Assembly: GCA_900316575.1 (NCBI GenBank)
Contig: ONDJ01000003.1
Span: 62,001 to 126,000, forward strand
Direction: 5' to 3'
Length of the DNA stretch: 64,000 nucleotides
Source: an uncultured Prevotellaceae bacterium
Lineage (GTDB): Bacteria > Bacteroidota > Bacteroidia > Bacteroidales > Bacteroidaceae
This document shows, in pieces, positions 26,456-36,903 of the stretch; positions within the stretch are counted from its first letter, which is position 1, and every line of letters starts with the position of its first letter. The translations under genes and the position numbers were made by a program. The notes beneath the pieces are model-generated. The model did no database searches. It was not told the DNA's origin and saw only the letters and a list, made by a program, of their open reading frames with translations.

Positions 26456-26653
26456 GGCAAAGATATGTTATTCTCTTTGGTGTCGTAGTTGTTTTGTTTC
26501 TGTTTTGGCCAAATGCGAAGAAATCCAGCGGTATTCTTCAAAAATACACAAACATTTGCCAAAAGTTTGTAAAAAAAAGCCTAAATTAGGTTTGAAAAAC
26601 TTAAAACCTCCAACTAAAACGCGCGTGAAAGCATTTTTGTAGCCATTTATTCT

Positions 26654-26661
26654 TACTTTTG
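26654..26661 (+). promoter_or_regulatory. Candidate -7 box for gyrA
   Basis: TACTTTTG matches TAnnTTTG and places the start about 35 nt before the gyrA ATG. TTTG at 26636-26639 is 14 nt upstream, shorter than the usual 19-21. The 26401-26701 gap holds no gene. A weak inverted repeat, ACAAAC...GTTTGT, lies near 26548-26571. Confidence 0.55.
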
Positions 26662-26701
26662 TGCGCTTTTAGGCGACAGAAACAAAATCAAAACCTACAT
26701 A

Positions 26702-29332
26702 ATGGCTTTAGACGACAGAATTATCAATGTCAACATTGAGGAAGAAATGCGTTCTTCCTACATTGACTACTCCATGTCCGTAATTGTAGCTCGAGCTCTA
26801 CCCGATGTGCGCGATGGTTTCAAACCTGTACATCGGCGTATTCTATACGGAATGGACCAAATTGGAAACACACACGACAAACCCACAAAGAAGAGTGCCC
26901 GTATCGTTGGCGAAGTGCTCGGTAAGTACCACCCGCATGGCGACAGTAGCGTTTATGGAGCCTTGGTTCGTATGGCTCAAGACTGGAATATGCGCTATAC
27001 GCTCGTTGATGGGCAAGGAAACTTCGGTTCTATGGACGGCGATAGCGCAGCTGCGATGCGTTACACCGAGGCTCGCCTCTCATTGCTCGGCGAAGCAATG
27101 ATGCAGGATATCGAGAAAGAAACCGTTGATATGCAAAACAACTTCGACGACACGTTGACCGAGCCAACCGTGATGCCCACGCGCATTCCCAATCTGCTCG
27201 TCAACGGAGCCAGCGGTATTGCTGTGGGTATGGCCACAAACATCCCAACGCACAATCTATCCGAAGTTATTGACGGCTGTGTGGCCTATATTGATAATCC
27301 CGAGATTGACGTACCTGGCTTGATGCACTATGTCAAAGCTCCTGACTTCCCCACGGGCGGTTACATAATGGGTACTCAAGGAGTGCGCGATGCTTATGAG
27401 ACTGGACGTGGACGTATTGTTATTCGTGCGAAAACGGAGATTGAAACCACGCCCACCCACGATAAAATCGTAGTCACCGAGATACCCTATGGTGTGAACA
27501 AGGCCGAGCTCATTCGCCACATCGCGCAATTGGTTGGCGAAAAGAAGCTCGATGGTATTTCCAATGTCAACGACGAGAGCGACCGCGAAGGATTGCGCAT
27601 CGTTGTAGATGTGAAGCGCGATGCCAATGCTGGCGTGGTGCTCAACAAATTGTTCAAGATGACGGCTCTGCAAACCAGCTTCAGCGTGAACTGCATAGCA
27701 CTGGTTCATGGAAGGCCAAAGCTCTTGACGCTTCGCGACTGCATCAGTAGCTTCGTAGAGCATCGCCACGACGTTACCATCCGTCGCACCAAATACGATC
27801 TGCGTAAAGCACAAGAACGTGCTCATATTCTTGACGCCTTGATCGTAGCAAGCGACAATATCGACGAAGTAGTACGCATTATCCGTGCTTCGCGCACGCC
27901 CCAGGAGGCTCAAGAGCGCCTCATGCAACGCTTCGGTTTTGACGAAGTGCAGGCCAAGGCCATTGTGGATATGCGTTTAGCGCAGCTCACAGGGCTTCAG
28001 CAGGAGAAACTTCATCAAGAGTACGAAGAACTTGAGCGCAAGATAGCTTTCTACAACAGTATACTCAACGATGACAGCGTTTGTCGCCAAGTGATGAAGG
28101 ACGATCTCATTGAAGTGAAAGAAAAGTATGGCGACGAGCGTCGCTCCGAAATACTCCTGAGTGCCGAGGAGTTCAATCCTGAAGACTTCTACGCAGACGA
28201 TGAAATGGTCATCACGCTTTCTCACCTCGGTTACATCAAGCGCACGCCACTGAGTGAATATCGTCAGCAATCGCGTGGAGGAGTGGGAAGCCGTGGTAGC
28301 TCATCGCGCGACGGCGATTTCATAGAGCATCTTTATCACGCAACGATGCACAACACGATGCTCTTCTTCACCACCCGTGGTCGTTGTTATTGGCTCAAGG
28401 TCTATGATATACCCGAAGGAGCCAAAAACGCAAAAGGCCGTGCCATACAGAATGTGCTCCAGATCGAACCCGATGATAGCGTAAGCGCATGTCTGCAAAT
28501 TCGCAAACTTGACGATCCTGAGTTCTGCATGAGCCACTACGTCTGCTTTGCCACCCGTCTCGGACTGGTCAAAAAGACGTGCTTGTCCCAATATGCTCGT
28601 CCACGCGCTAATGGCATCAATGCCATCAACATTCGCCCCGAAGACGAAGTGGTAAGCGTAATCCTCACCAATGGCGAGAACGAACTTGTTTTGGCAAACC
28701 GCAATGGTCGCGCCATTCGCTTCAATGAAAACCAAGTACGCACCATGGGCCGTATGAGCACCGGTGTGCGTGCTATGAGAATTGACGACGATGGGCAGGA
28801 CGGCATCGTAGGTATGATAGCTGTGAACCACCCCGAGCGCGAAACCATTTTTATCGTTAGCGAAAATGGATATGGTAAGCGCAGTAGTGTTGAAGACTAT
28901 CGCGTGACGCATCGCGGCGGAAAGGGTGTGACAACGCTTCATGTCACAGAAAAGACGGGCAAGGTTATCTCCATCCGCGTTGTGATTGACGAAATTGACC
29001 TAATGATTATCAATAAGAGCGGCATCGCATTGCGTATGCATGTTGACGACATTCGTGTCACAGGGCGTAATACACAAGGTGTGCGTGTCATCAATCTTGA
29101 AAAACGCGGTGATAGCATCAGTAGCGTATGCCCCGTAGGGCGTGACGACGAACCAGATCCCGCCGCCGAGGACGAAGAAACCGTACCGGCACCTGCTACC
29201 GCTGAAGAACAAACGCCTCAGCAACAAGGCGAAGAAAATCAGCAATTAGGCCTTTTCGATGGCACCAACTTTGAGACCGACGATACAGAAACCGATAACC
29301 GTGAAGCCCAAGAACCCACGCTTTTCTCTTAA
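26702..29332 (+). CDS. gyrA: DNA gyrase subunit A
   Basis: The 876-residue type IIA topoisomerase subunit has the breakage-reunion domain from [20 protein letters not shown], the catalytic Tyr121 in [10 protein letters not shown] and the quinolone-resistance region [15 protein letters not shown]. Ser82 corresponds to E. coli Ser83 and is unmutated; position 86 is Gly where E. coli has Asp87. The C-terminal beta-pinwheel carries a GyrA box in the form THRGGKG (about 736-742), which distinguishes it from ParC. An acidic, Glu/Thr-rich tail ends the protein. With GyrB it introduces negative supercoils using ATP. Confidence 0.96.
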   Translation: MALDDRIINVNIEEEMRSSYIDYSMSVIVARALPDVRDGFKPVHRRILYGMDQIGNTHDKPTKKSARIVGEVLGKYHPHGDSSVYGALVRMAQDWNMRYTLVDGQGNFGSMDGDSAAAMRYTEARLSLLGEAMMQDIEKETVDMQNNFDDTLTEPTVMPTRIPNLLVNGASGIAVGMATNIPTHNLSEVIDGCVAYIDNPEIDVPGLMHYVKAPDFPTGGYIMGTQGVRDAYETGRGRIVIRAKTEIETTPTHDKIVVTEIPYGVNKAELIRHIAQLVGEKKLDGISNVNDESDREGLRIVVDVKRDANAGVVLNKLFKMTALQTSFSVNCIALVHGRPKLLTLRDCISSFVEHRHDVTIRRTKYDLRKAQERAHILDALIVASDNIDEVVRIIRASRTPQEAQERLMQRFGFDEVQAKAIVDMRLAQLTGLQQEKLHQEYEELERKIAFYNSILNDDSVCRQVMKDDLIEVKEKYGDERRSEILLSAEEFNPEDFYADDEMVITLSHLGYIKRTPLSEYRQQSRGGVGSRGSSSRDGDFIEHLYHATMHNTMLFFTTRGRCYWLKVYDIPEGAKNAKGRAIQNVLQIEPDDSVSACLQIRKLDDPEFCMSHYVCFATRLGLVKKTCLSQYARPRANGINAINIRPEDEVVSVILTNGENELVLANRNGRAIRFNENQVRTMGRMSTGVRAMRIDDDGQDGIVGMIAVNHPERETIFIVSENGYGKRSSVEDYRVTHRGGKGVTTLHVTEKTGKVISIRVVIDEIDLMIINKSGIALRMHVDDIRVTGRNTQGVRVINLEKRGDSISSVCPVGRDDEPDPAAEDEETVPAPATAEEQTPQQQGEENQQLGLFDGTNFETDDTETDNREAQEPTLFS

Positions 29333-29378
29333 TCAAGAAGTGTGAGCCATCAGGGGCTGAACAAACCAACAAAGAACC

Positions 29379-30677
29379 ATGAAAAAGCATCTGCTTATCC
29401 TTGCTCTTGCGGTAGTGACTATAGCTGCAAGCGCACAGAATTCAGCTCTCTACAAAATTGACGAGCTGATACAGAAAGGCGACCTTGTTGCCGCTGCAGC
29501 GCTTTGTGACGAAGCGATTGCCAATCCCAAAACCACCAAGTTCCAGGAACTCTACAACAAGGCTGGCCAAGTGCAGCTGATGACGTTTACTCCCGAGCTG
29601 ATGAAGGCCTCCTCACGAGTGCCCTTGGACACAGTGGTGTTCTGCACCACACTCGACCGGGCTGTAGGCTTCTATACTAAGAGCTTTGAGGCTTCACAAG
29701 CTCTTGATTCCAAAGGAAAACCCGTGAAAGTAGAACAAAAAATTCAGGCCGACACCCACGATCGCCTTATGGCCATGGTTGATTTCTATAACTATGCAGC
29801 CATGTTTTGCTATGTCAACGGCGACCAAGCTCATGCCATAGAATACTTCCAAAAGTACGTAGATTATCCCAAGAATCCCGCTTTCACACAAGCCCAGCGC
29901 GATTCGCTTGAAACGCTCAACGCTGAGACTTACGCACAGACCCATTTCAATCTGTGCTTGCTCTATTACGAAACAAAGAACTGGGAGCATCTTTTCTCAG
30001 AAGCTCCAGCCTCGTTGAAGACAAACTTCAACAATCACGACGTTTACGTAATGCTCAAAGACGCCCACGTTCAAATGGGCGACAGTGCTAAGTGGGAGCA
30101 GACCTTGATTGATGCCGCTACGATCGAGGGCGATGTAGGTTTCTTCAACGAGCTTGTTTCATATTACGCACAGACGGGGCAGAAAGACAAGGCTGTAAAT
30201 CTTGTCAACGAGATGGTGGCCAAAAAACCGCAAGAGCCCGTAGCGTGGTTTATGAAAGGCGCTGTGGAGAGCGATATTCTTGACGACATAGAAGCCGCCC
30301 GCAAGTCGTATCAGAAAGCGATAGAGCTCAATCCTAAATATACGGAGGCTTATATCAACATGGGCACAACGTATTATAATGAAATCGCTCATCGCAGCGA
30401 AAACCACGAGTTCGACCATTTCAATCGTGGCTACTTCAACCACGAGACCGAAGCCGTGTTTATGCAAGAAACTCGCACCATTCGCGACATCTATCTTGAG
30501 GCTTGCAAGTATTTAGAAAAGGCTCGCGAGTCAGCACCCGAAAATCCTGACCTCTGGGGACGCCGCTTACAGCGTGTTTATAATCACTTGCGCATCGTTT
30601 ATGAAAATCTCGACGATAAAGCCACGGCAGCCGAGTATCAAAAGAAATATGATGAAGTAGGCGCTCTCTGCGAATAA
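29379..30677 (+). CDS. Periplasmic tetratricopeptide-repeat protein
   Basis: This 432-residue protein has a signal peptide (MKKHLLILALAVVTIAASAQ) and then mostly helices with TPR spacing. The clearest units are AVNLVNEMVAKKPQEPVAWFMKGA and SYQKAIELNPKYTEAYINMGTTYYNE. No catalytic motif is present, so protein-protein scaffolding in the periplasm is the likely role. It starts 46 bp after gyrA and is followed by a second protein of the same kind. Confidence 0.8.
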   Translation: MKKHLLILALAVVTIAASAQNSALYKIDELIQKGDLVAAAALCDEAIANPKTTKFQELYNKAGQVQLMTFTPELMKASSRVPLDTVVFCTTLDRAVGFYTKSFEASQALDSKGKPVKVEQKIQADTHDRLMAMVDFYNYAAMFCYVNGDQAHAIEYFQKYVDYPKNPAFTQAQRDSLETLNAETYAQTHFNLCLLYYETKNWEHLFSEAPASLKTNFNNHDVYVMLKDAHVQMGDSAKWEQTLIDAATIEGDVGFFNELVSYYAQTGQKDKAVNLVNEMVAKKPQEPVAWFMKGAVESDILDDIEAARKSYQKAIELNPKYTEAYINMGTTYYNEIAHRSENHEFDHFNRGYFNHETEAVFMQETRTIRDIYLEACKYLEKARESAPENPDLWGRRLQRVYNHLRIVYENLDDKATAAEYQKKYDEVGALCE

Positions 30678-30701
30678 ACTTCATCAGAGAAACATCATTA
30701 G

Positions 30702-30754
30702 CGCGAAGACGCGGGGGCTGCAACTTATCTTTTGCCAACTCCAGCGTCTTCGCG
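30702..30754 (+). terminator. Long-loop hairpin between the two TPR genes
   Basis: CGCGAAGACGC (30702-30712) pairs perfectly with GCGTCTTCGCG (30744-30754). The 31-nt loop holds a smaller GCAA...TTGC pair. It sits 24 bp after the first TPR gene; a weak terminator or an intercistronic processing element would fit. Confidence 0.45.
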
Positions 30755-30792
30755 TAAAACTATTATCAATCTACTAAACGCATCGTACGTAT

Positions 30793-32043
30793 TTGAAACG
30801 TTTTTTCTGTTTTTTCTTCCTCCTCGTCTCGCTGAGCGTCAATGCTCAAAAGCCTGTAAACTATCGGAAAGCTTATAAGCCTATACGCACAGCGCTAAAA
30901 GCCAAAAATGGCTCGGAAGCTCTGAAGACCATTCAGAAGCTTCTCTCCGATAGTGCCTTTTCCCGTGATCCCAAACTGTATGCCTATGCCATTCAAGCAG
31001 AACTCTTGCTCTGCGAAGGTTTTAATGAAAAGATGTATTTGGGGCAGAAGATTGACACCGCGCAGTTTTTTCAAGCCAACTACGACATGATGACTTACAT
31101 TCTGCGATGCGACAGTGTTGAACGCTTTAGCCTCTTGGCGGATAGAGGAATTCAGCCTAACGAACGCAGAGAGAGTGCAGAATCCCTTCGCAAGCAAAAT
31201 GCTCCGCTCCTATTGCAGTATTTCCCCAACATAAACGCAGCTGCTCGCTATCATTATGGAAAGCGCCAATATGCACAAGCGCGAAAATACTTCGCTTACT
31301 ATTTCAGTCTTCCTGAACATGAACTATGGGTGGGCGACACGGCTCTAAGTAGCACAAGCACTTATAAAGAGAATTTGTACCTTGATTTTCGGGCGATGTA
31401 CGAGTTGCAACAGTATGAAGAGCTTGCTTCGCGTTCGCCTTTGTTGCTCGCCGATAGTGCCTTGCACGATCAAGTGTTGGACATGCTTATTGAAGCTTCC
31501 AATAGGCGTGCCGACACAGCTACATACATCACTCTGGTTTCTCAAGCTTTGCACGAGCGTCCCAATCGCCTTGATTATTTCGCAGCACTGGCTAATTATT
31601 ATTACGCGCACCGAGATTATCAAGCTTCTTTGGCTTTGGCTGATTCGCTGCTTGCTTTAGATCCGTTCAACAAGTACTATTTGGATTGCCGATGCCAGTC
31701 GCTGTTCAGATTAGGAAAATTTGACGAAAGCAAGATCGCAGCCGAGCGTTTGTTACAAGTTGATACGCTCAATGCCAATGCCTATTATATACTTGGCTTC
31801 TACTATGTTGATCAAGCAGAAAAGGTGGAACTGCCAAGACAAACCCGTTCCAATCTATACAAGTCGGCTAAGCAAAGGCAGATGGAGCTTTATCGTTTGG
31901 CTCGTCCTCATTTGGAACAATTCCGCGCCCTAATGCCCGAAGAAAACGAACGCTGGGCACCACTCCTCTATAAGGTCTATTTGAACCTCAATTTGGGTAA
32001 AGAATTTGAAGAAATCAACCAATTTGTTCTTCCAACCAATTAG
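30793..32043 (+). CDS. Secreted TPR-like protein with TTG start codon
   Basis: This is a 416-residue helical repeat protein. The start is TTG at 30793: the signal peptide (MKRFFCFFFLLVSLSVNAQ) begins there, an in-frame TAA lies 18 bp upstream at 30775, and no ATG occurs between. TPR-like helical pairs occur through the protein (for example SLALADSLLALDPFNKYYLDC and AERLLQVDTLNANAYYILGFYY). It resembles its upstream neighbour in organisation and may be an old duplicate. The function is unknown. Confidence 0.75.
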   Translation: MKRFFCFFFLLVSLSVNAQKPVNYRKAYKPIRTALKAKNGSEALKTIQKLLSDSAFSRDPKLYAYAIQAELLLCEGFNEKMYLGQKIDTAQFFQANYDMMTYILRCDSVERFSLLADRGIQPNERRESAESLRKQNAPLLLQYFPNINAAARYHYGKRQYAQARKYFAYYFSLPEHELWVGDTALSSTSTYKENLYLDFRAMYELQQYEELASRSPLLLADSALHDQVLDMLIEASNRRADTATYITLVSQALHERPNRLDYFAALANYYYAHRDYQASLALADSLLALDPFNKYYLDCRCQSLFRLGKFDESKIAAERLLQVDTLNANAYYILGFYYVDQAEKVELPRQTRSNLYKSAKQRQMELYRLARPHLEQFRALMPEENERWAPLLYKVYLNLNLGKEFEEINQFVLPTN

Positions 32044-32055
32044 TTACTTTTACTG

Positions 32056-34104
32056 ATGAACGCTCACGATACAGCTATTAGCTCTTTATTTGTTCAGCCC
32101 CAAACTATTCATCATACTTTTCCTTTTGACAAAATCTCCGCTCAAACCATTGAAGAAGCCCTGCGCCAGGGTATAGATGAGCATCGGGTGGAGATTGAAG
32201 CGATAGCCACGAATACAGACGCACCTACGTTTGAGAATACAATCGTGGCGTTAGAGCATAGCGGACGTTTGCTCGCCGATGCCCATTCGTTGCTGTCCAA
32301 CCTCTTCAGTGCGTGCACGGATGATGCAATAGACGCTCTGTGCGAAAAGATGTCGCCCATCATTGCGCGCCACCACACAGAAATGGCTCTCGATGAACGC
32401 ATCTTCAAGCGTGTGAAGGCCGTATATGATTCCCATCCGCAGCTCGACGCAGAAGACACCATGCTGCTTAAAGAGACCTACGAAGGCTATGTGCGTTCAG
32501 GTGCTTTGCTTGACGATGCTGGAAAAGCACGCCTGAAGGCTATCAATGAAGAGTTGGCACGGCTCACGATGCGTTTTTCGCAAAACCACCTCAAAGAAAC
32601 CAATGCCTATGAAATGTGGCTCTGTGAGGATGAATTAGAAGGCTTGCCCGATGATGTCAAGGCGAGAGCCGCTGAAGCGGCAAAAGCGCGAGGGGCTGAA
32701 GACGGAAAATGGCTCATCACGTTGGCAGCACCCAGTTACGGGCCGTTTATGATGTACAGCTCGCGGCGCGATTTGCGCCAGCGTCTATATATGGCCTATC
32801 AGATTCAATGTACCCACGAGGGCGAAACCAGCAATATGGATATTGTGCCCAGATTGGTCAACCTGCGATTGGAGAAAGCGCAACTCTTGGGATATAAGAA
32901 CTATGCAGAATATGCTCTTGTGCATCGTATGGCCGCTCGGCCTGAGTCGGTTTATGCCCTGTTGAACAGTCTGATCGAAGGCTACAAGCCTGCCGCAAAG
33001 CGAGAGCTCGCCGATGTGCTTGCCAAAGCTCAGCAAATCGAAGGCAACGACTTCAGCTTTGAGCCGTGGGACTATGCTTACTATTCGCGACTATTAAAGC
33101 AAGAACGGTTTAATCTTGACCCCGAGATGCTCCGTCCGTATTTCGAGCTGTCAAAGGTGAAGCAAGGCATTTTCGGACTGGCCGAGAAGTTGTATGGTAT
33201 TCGCCTTGAGCGCAACAGCCAAATTCCAGTCTATCACCCCGATGTAGAAGCCTACGAGGTTTATGATGCCGACGGGCGTTTCCTGGCTGTGTTCTATTAC
33301 GACCCCTTCCCCCGTTCCAATAAACAGAGTGGTGCTTGGATGACTACCTATCGCGAACAATATCGCGACAAGGCAGGCGACCATCGTCCTCACGTTGCCG
33401 TAGTAACAAACTTTACGCCGCCTACAGCCCTCAAACCCGCTCTGCTCACGCACGGCGAGGTGCAAACTTTGCTTCACGAGTTTGGCCATGCGCTCCATGG
33501 CATATTTGCCGACACGCGATATGCCTCGCTTAGTGGAACCAACGTGTATTGGGACTTTGTGGAACTGCCATCGCAGTTTATGGAAAACTATGCAGTAGAG
33601 AAAGATTTCCTCCGAACCTTTGCATGCCATTATGTTACTGGTGAACCATTGCCCGATGAACTTTTAGAGCGTATTCGCGAGAGTCGTAATTTCGGTGTAG
33701 CCTATGCTTGCTTGCGTCAAGTTAGCTTTGGCTTACTTGATATGGCGTGGTATGACCGCGCGGAGCCTTTTGCGGGTGATATTCAAGCTTTTGAGCACCA
33801 AGCGTGGAAAGAAGCTGTGCTCCTTCCTCCGCCATCAGCGTGTCTGATGAGCACACAGTTTGGTCACATCATGACGGGAGGTTACAGTGCAGGCTATTAT
33901 AGTTATAAATGGGCTGAAGTGCTCGATGCCGATGCCTTTGCTGTATTTCAAGAATCGGGTATTTTCAACACTGCCACCGCATCCCGCTTTCGCAAAGAAG
34001 TGCTTTCGCAGGGCGGAACGCGCCATCCCGCCGTGCTCTATCGCAACTTCCGTGGCAGCGACCCTACGATTGAAGCCCTGATGCGCAGAGACGGTATCTT
34101 ATAA
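32056..34104 (+). CDS. dcp: M3 family metallopeptidase (peptidyl-dipeptidase Dcp-like)
   Basis: This 682-residue zinc peptidase has the HExxH site in LLHEFGHALHG (His474, Glu475, His478) and the third ligand Glu downstream in YWDFVELPSQFMENY. The closing block FGHIMTGGYSAGYYSYKWAEVLDADAF is characteristic of the oligopeptidase A/Dcp branch of M3. Length matches Dcp (about 680). No signal peptide is seen. It cleaves dipeptides or short peptides from oligopeptides. The gene follows the TPR gene by 12 bp and ends at a strong terminator. Confidence 0.92.
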   Translation: MNAHDTAISSLFVQPQTIHHTFPFDKISAQTIEEALRQGIDEHRVEIEAIATNTDAPTFENTIVALEHSGRLLADAHSLLSNLFSACTDDAIDALCEKMSPIIARHHTEMALDERIFKRVKAVYDSHPQLDAEDTMLLKETYEGYVRSGALLDDAGKARLKAINEELARLTMRFSQNHLKETNAYEMWLCEDELEGLPDDVKARAAEAAKARGAEDGKWLITLAAPSYGPFMMYSSRRDLRQRLYMAYQIQCTHEGETSNMDIVPRLVNLRLEKAQLLGYKNYAEYALVHRMAARPESVYALLNSLIEGYKPAAKRELADVLAKAQQIEGNDFSFEPWDYAYYSRLLKQERFNLDPEMLRPYFELSKVKQGIFGLAEKLYGIRLERNSQIPVYHPDVEAYEVYDADGRFLAVFYYDPFPRSNKQSGAWMTTYREQYRDKAGDHRPHVAVVTNFTPPTALKPALLTHGEVQTLLHEFGHALHGIFADTRYASLSGTNVYWDFVELPSQFMENYAVEKDFLRTFACHYVTGEPLPDELLERIRESRNFGVAYACLRQVSFGLLDMAWYDRAEPFAGDIQAFEHQAWKEAVLLPPPSACLMSTQFGHIMTGGYSAGYYSYKWAEVLDADAFAVFQESGIFNTATASRFRKEVLSQGGTRHPAVLYRNFRGSDPTIEALMRRDGIL

Positions 34105-34177
34105 ACCATTCCACCAAACAGCGCGCGCGGTTTTTAGTCCCCTCGCGCCCTTACAGCTTGCTCCTTTTTACCCCATA

Positions 34178-34214
34178 AAGAAGGCCTTAGGCAATGTTGC
34201 TTAAGGCCTTTCTT
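34178..34214 (+). terminator. Terminator of the M3 peptidase transcript
   Basis: AAGAAGGCCTTAGGCAA pairs with TTGCTTAAGGCCTTTCTT around a two-base loop with one bulge; about 14-16 bp of stem, 73 bp past the stop. The remainder of the 34105-34488 gap has no gene but contains a 22-bp palindrome at 34316-34337. Confidence 0.8.
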
Positions 34215-34315
34215 GACTTCGGCGGGTTCTTCCGAAAAGGAGCCGCGTCGTTGTTCACTCAAGAGGCTTTCGCCTGAAAAACGTTACGTCTTTGCATGAG
34301 CAGCCTATGTTTTGC

Positions 34316-34337
34316 GTGCGCGCCGTACGGTGCGCAC
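34316..34337. repeat. Near-perfect 22-bp GC-rich palindrome
   Basis: GTGCGCGCCGT followed directly by ACGGTGCGCAC; one mismatch, and no loop bases between the arms. It lies about 150 bp beyond the 3' end of the helicase gene and about 100 bp past the M3 terminator. Confidence 0.7.
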
Positions 34338-34488
34338 CGAAAAGGTCCTATGTGTTTCCGCAACGATAGGGCTTGTTTGCGTGTAAGCATCCAAAGCGAG
34401 CCGTGGTTCTTTCGTTAGTGCGTGCGATTACATGAAGCTTCTATCTCTAAATTTCCTCCCCACATGGACCAGCATTGTCGGGCTGCTG

Positions 34489-35937
34489 TTACTTTTCTTC
34501 GCGGTTTTCCGCTGGCCAGTTCACCAGATAGAGCCTATCCGTGGTGCGTGTCACGGCGGTGTAGAGCCAGCGGAGATAGTCGCGCGCATCGGTATCTTCG
34601 GGTATATAGCCTTGGTCGATGTAAACGCGGCTCCACTGCCCGCCTTGGGCTTTGTGACACGTGACGGCGTAGGCGTATTTCAGCTGAAGTGCGTTGTAGT
34701 AGGGGTCTTCGCGCAGTTTTTTCATTCGTTCTTGCTTTGAGGGGATATCGGCATAGTCGGCAAGAACGTTTTCTTGCAAGCGGGTAGCTTCTTCGTAGGT
34801 GAGCGATGGGCTTTCGGAGGTGAGTGTAGAGAGCAGCACGCGGCAGTCGAGTTCGAAGTTGTCGTAGTCAGTAAAAAGCAGGGTGGCGTCAGCAAAAAGA
34901 AATCCGTGCATTGTGTGAATGTTGCTGAGGCGTACCACATCGGCACTATCGCCGTTGGCAATAAATTCGAGCGGTATTCGTTGGCCGGGCTGTAGTGTTT
35001 TAGCGATTTGGGTGGTCCAATAATAATTATTCTTGACAACCATCACGCGGTCACCGCGTGTAAGGTTTTCTTCACGATCGAAGATGCGTTGGCGTATTCC
35101 TGTATTGTATAGGGCGGCTCTTTTGTTTGAGCGGGTGATGACGATGGTTTCGTCTGTTCCATAGTCTGAATAGTCGCTGACGAGTTGCTCGATGAGTTCG
35201 TCGCCAGGTAAATAGCGTACTTCTCCTTTGCGGCTGACACCCAAAGTGGGGCGGTTGAGGTGTCCTTCGGCTAAACTGTTGCGTATCGTAGTTGCGGCAG
35301 CAAGTACGCTCGACTGTGCATGTTGGCGCACCACTTCTGTGAGGTCGGTTTGGCTTACATGGAGCCCATAGCTACGAAGCACGTCGGCGCACAACGCGGG
35401 ACTATCGCTTTCGCCTACGGGTGGCAGTTGGGCTGTGTCGCCTACAAATAGCAGGCGGCACCGTGGACGACTGAATACAAATTCGATCAGATCGTCTAGC
35501 ACACTCCCTGAACCAAAGGGGCTATCAACATTGCCACTGCGGGGAAGCATGGAGGCTTCGTCAACGATGAAGATCGTGGATTTCGCTTGGTTAAAACCAA
35601 GTTCATACCGGCTGTCTTCGCCCTTAAAACTACGTTGGCGGTAGATGGCTTTGTGGATGGTGAAAGCCTCTTGCTCTGCATGGCTTGCCAAAACTTTAGC
35701 TGCACGTCCGGTGGGAGCCAATAGTACAACACTCGCACCCGCCTTGTGTAGCGTTTGTACGAAGGCACCTATGAGTGTGGTCTTGCCAGTGCCGGCATAT
35801 CCACGTAAGATGAATGTGGGGCGCTCTGCTGTGGTAAAGGCAAATGCAGCCAATCGCTGTGCGGCTGTCTCTTGCCGCAAAGTCATACGATGGGGGAACG
35901 CAGAACAGAGTGTTTCGTAGAATTGCTGTACGTCCAC
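34489..35937 (-). CDS. RecD-like ATP-dependent DNA helicase (superfamily 1)
   Basis: The 482-residue helicase has Walker A GYAGTGKTT (46-54), motif Ia LLAPTGRAAKVL, Walker B IFIVDEASML (Asp126-Glu127), motif III FVGDTAQLPP and the C-terminal YAVTCHKAQGGQW of the UvrD_C_2 domain. That set is the RecD/TraA family. It is shorter than RecD2 (about 720 residues) and lacks the long N-terminal helix-hairpin-helix region, so it is the compact stand-alone RecD-like helicase often found in Bacteroidetes. No recB or recC is adjacent. Confidence 0.88.
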   Translation of the reverse strand: MDVQQFYETLCSAFPHRMTLRQETAAQRLAAFAFTTAERPTFILRGYAGTGKTTLIGAFVQTLHKAGASVVLLAPTGRAAKVLASHAEQEAFTIHKAIYRQRSFKGEDSRYELGFNQAKSTIFIVDEASMLPRSGNVDSPFGSGSVLDDLIEFVFSRPRCRLLFVGDTAQLPPVGESDSPALCADVLRSYGLHVSQTDLTEVVRQHAQSSVLAAATTIRNSLAEGHLNRPTLGVSRKGEVRYLPGDELIEQLVSDYSDYGTDETIVITRSNKRAALYNTGIRQRIFDREENLTRGDRVMVVKNNYYWTTQIAKTLQPGQRIPLEFIANGDSADVVRLSNIHTMHGFLFADATLLFTDYDNFELDCRVLLSTLTSESPSLTYEEATRLQENVLADYADIPSKQERMKKLREDPYYNALQLKYAYAVTCHKAQGGQWSRVYIDQGYIPEDTDARDYLRWLYTAVTRTTDRLYLVNWPAENREEK

Positions 35938-35966
35938 TTAGGCGTGTGATGGATTGATGGTTCTTT

Positions 35967-36893
35967 TTATTTGGTCATAACCCATGCGCCAGGGCAGTCG
36001 TTTCGAAGTGCCTGCACCGTGCGCTGCGCCATTTGAGGGTCGGCATAGGATGCTACAACGACGCGATAAACGCGACCTGCATCGCTCATGGCTTCCATGA
36101 CATAGGCCGAATAGCCTTTTCCACGCAGTTCTGCTGCTCGCATGGTGGCTGAATCATAGTTGGCAAACGATGCTGCAACGACGTGGTAGCGAGCGTTTGA
36201 TGTTGGTTGGACGGGCGAAGAGGCCGAAGCACTCGATGCTTCAGAGGTATCCGTAGCGGAAGCAGCTGATGGCGTAGTAGATGGTTGGTCTAAAAGCGCT
36301 GTGGGAGCTGAGGGCGTAGGCCGATTTTTTCTGAGACGGTTGAGGCGTGACTGAACTTCGCTTGCGTATTTGCCATCAGGGTGGATGGTGAGATAGTGTT
36401 CACAAGCTTCAATTGTTGTGGCGTTGGCGAAATCTACGGAATCGGATTGCAGGTGAGCGATGCGTGCCTGGGCTGCGCGTCGGTGTTCGTCGGGCATATA
36501 CATGCGCGTGGCGAGGTATTGTTCGATTTCGCTGACTGAGTTGCTATGGCGTATGCGTTCAAAGGCTGCGCGTTCCAATCGAAATTGCTGCGTAAAAAAC
36601 CATGCTGCACCGCCGCCGAGTATCAAGATCAAGGCGATCAATACAGATCCAAAACCACATCCTTTCTTGCGCAAAGGTGGCGGTGTGTCAGGGGCTGAGC
36701 GCTGGCGACTCGTCAAGGTTGCTCCATGCGATGACTTGGCATTTGAGGAGCTATAAGTACTCTCGTGTGAACGTTCTCTGCGTGGTGGAACAGGCGGTGG
36801 AGTAGCTGATTTGTGCCCACTCAAAGGTGTTCCGCAATGTTTGCAGAAGCGTGCATCGTTGTCCGTGGTTTTTCCACATGAGGGGCACTTCAT
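35967..36893 (-). CDS. Zinc-ribbon membrane protein with C-terminal SPOR domain
   Basis: The 308-residue protein begins with a zinc ribbon (CPSC...FCKHCG). A Ser/Thr/Pro-rich linker and one membrane helix (SVLIALILILGGGAAWFF, about 83-100) follow. About residues 105-190 are helical, then comes another Ser/Thr/Ala linker, and the last 75 residues form a SPOR domain (ARYHVVAASFANYDSATMRA, YRVVVASYADPQMAQR). SPOR domains bind denuded septal peptidoglycan, so the topology is a cytoplasmic ribbon and a periplasmic SPOR. It lies 10 bp downstream of another zinc-ribbon membrane protein. Confidence 0.85.
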   Translation of the reverse strand: MKCPSCGKTTDNDARFCKHCGTPLSGHKSATPPPVPPRRERSHESTYSSSNAKSSHGATLTSRQRSAPDTPPPLRKKGCGFGSVLIALILILGGGAAWFFTQQFRLERAAFERIRHSNSVSEIEQYLATRMYMPDEHRRAAQARIAHLQSDSVDFANATTIEACEHYLTIHPDGKYASEVQSRLNRLRKNRPTPSAPTALLDQPSTTPSAASATDTSEASSASASSPVQPTSNARYHVVAASFANYDSATMRAAELRGKGYSAYVMEAMSDAGRVYRVVVASYADPQMAQRTVQALRNDCPGAWVMTK

Positions 36894-36903
36894 AGTTGGT
36901 AAA

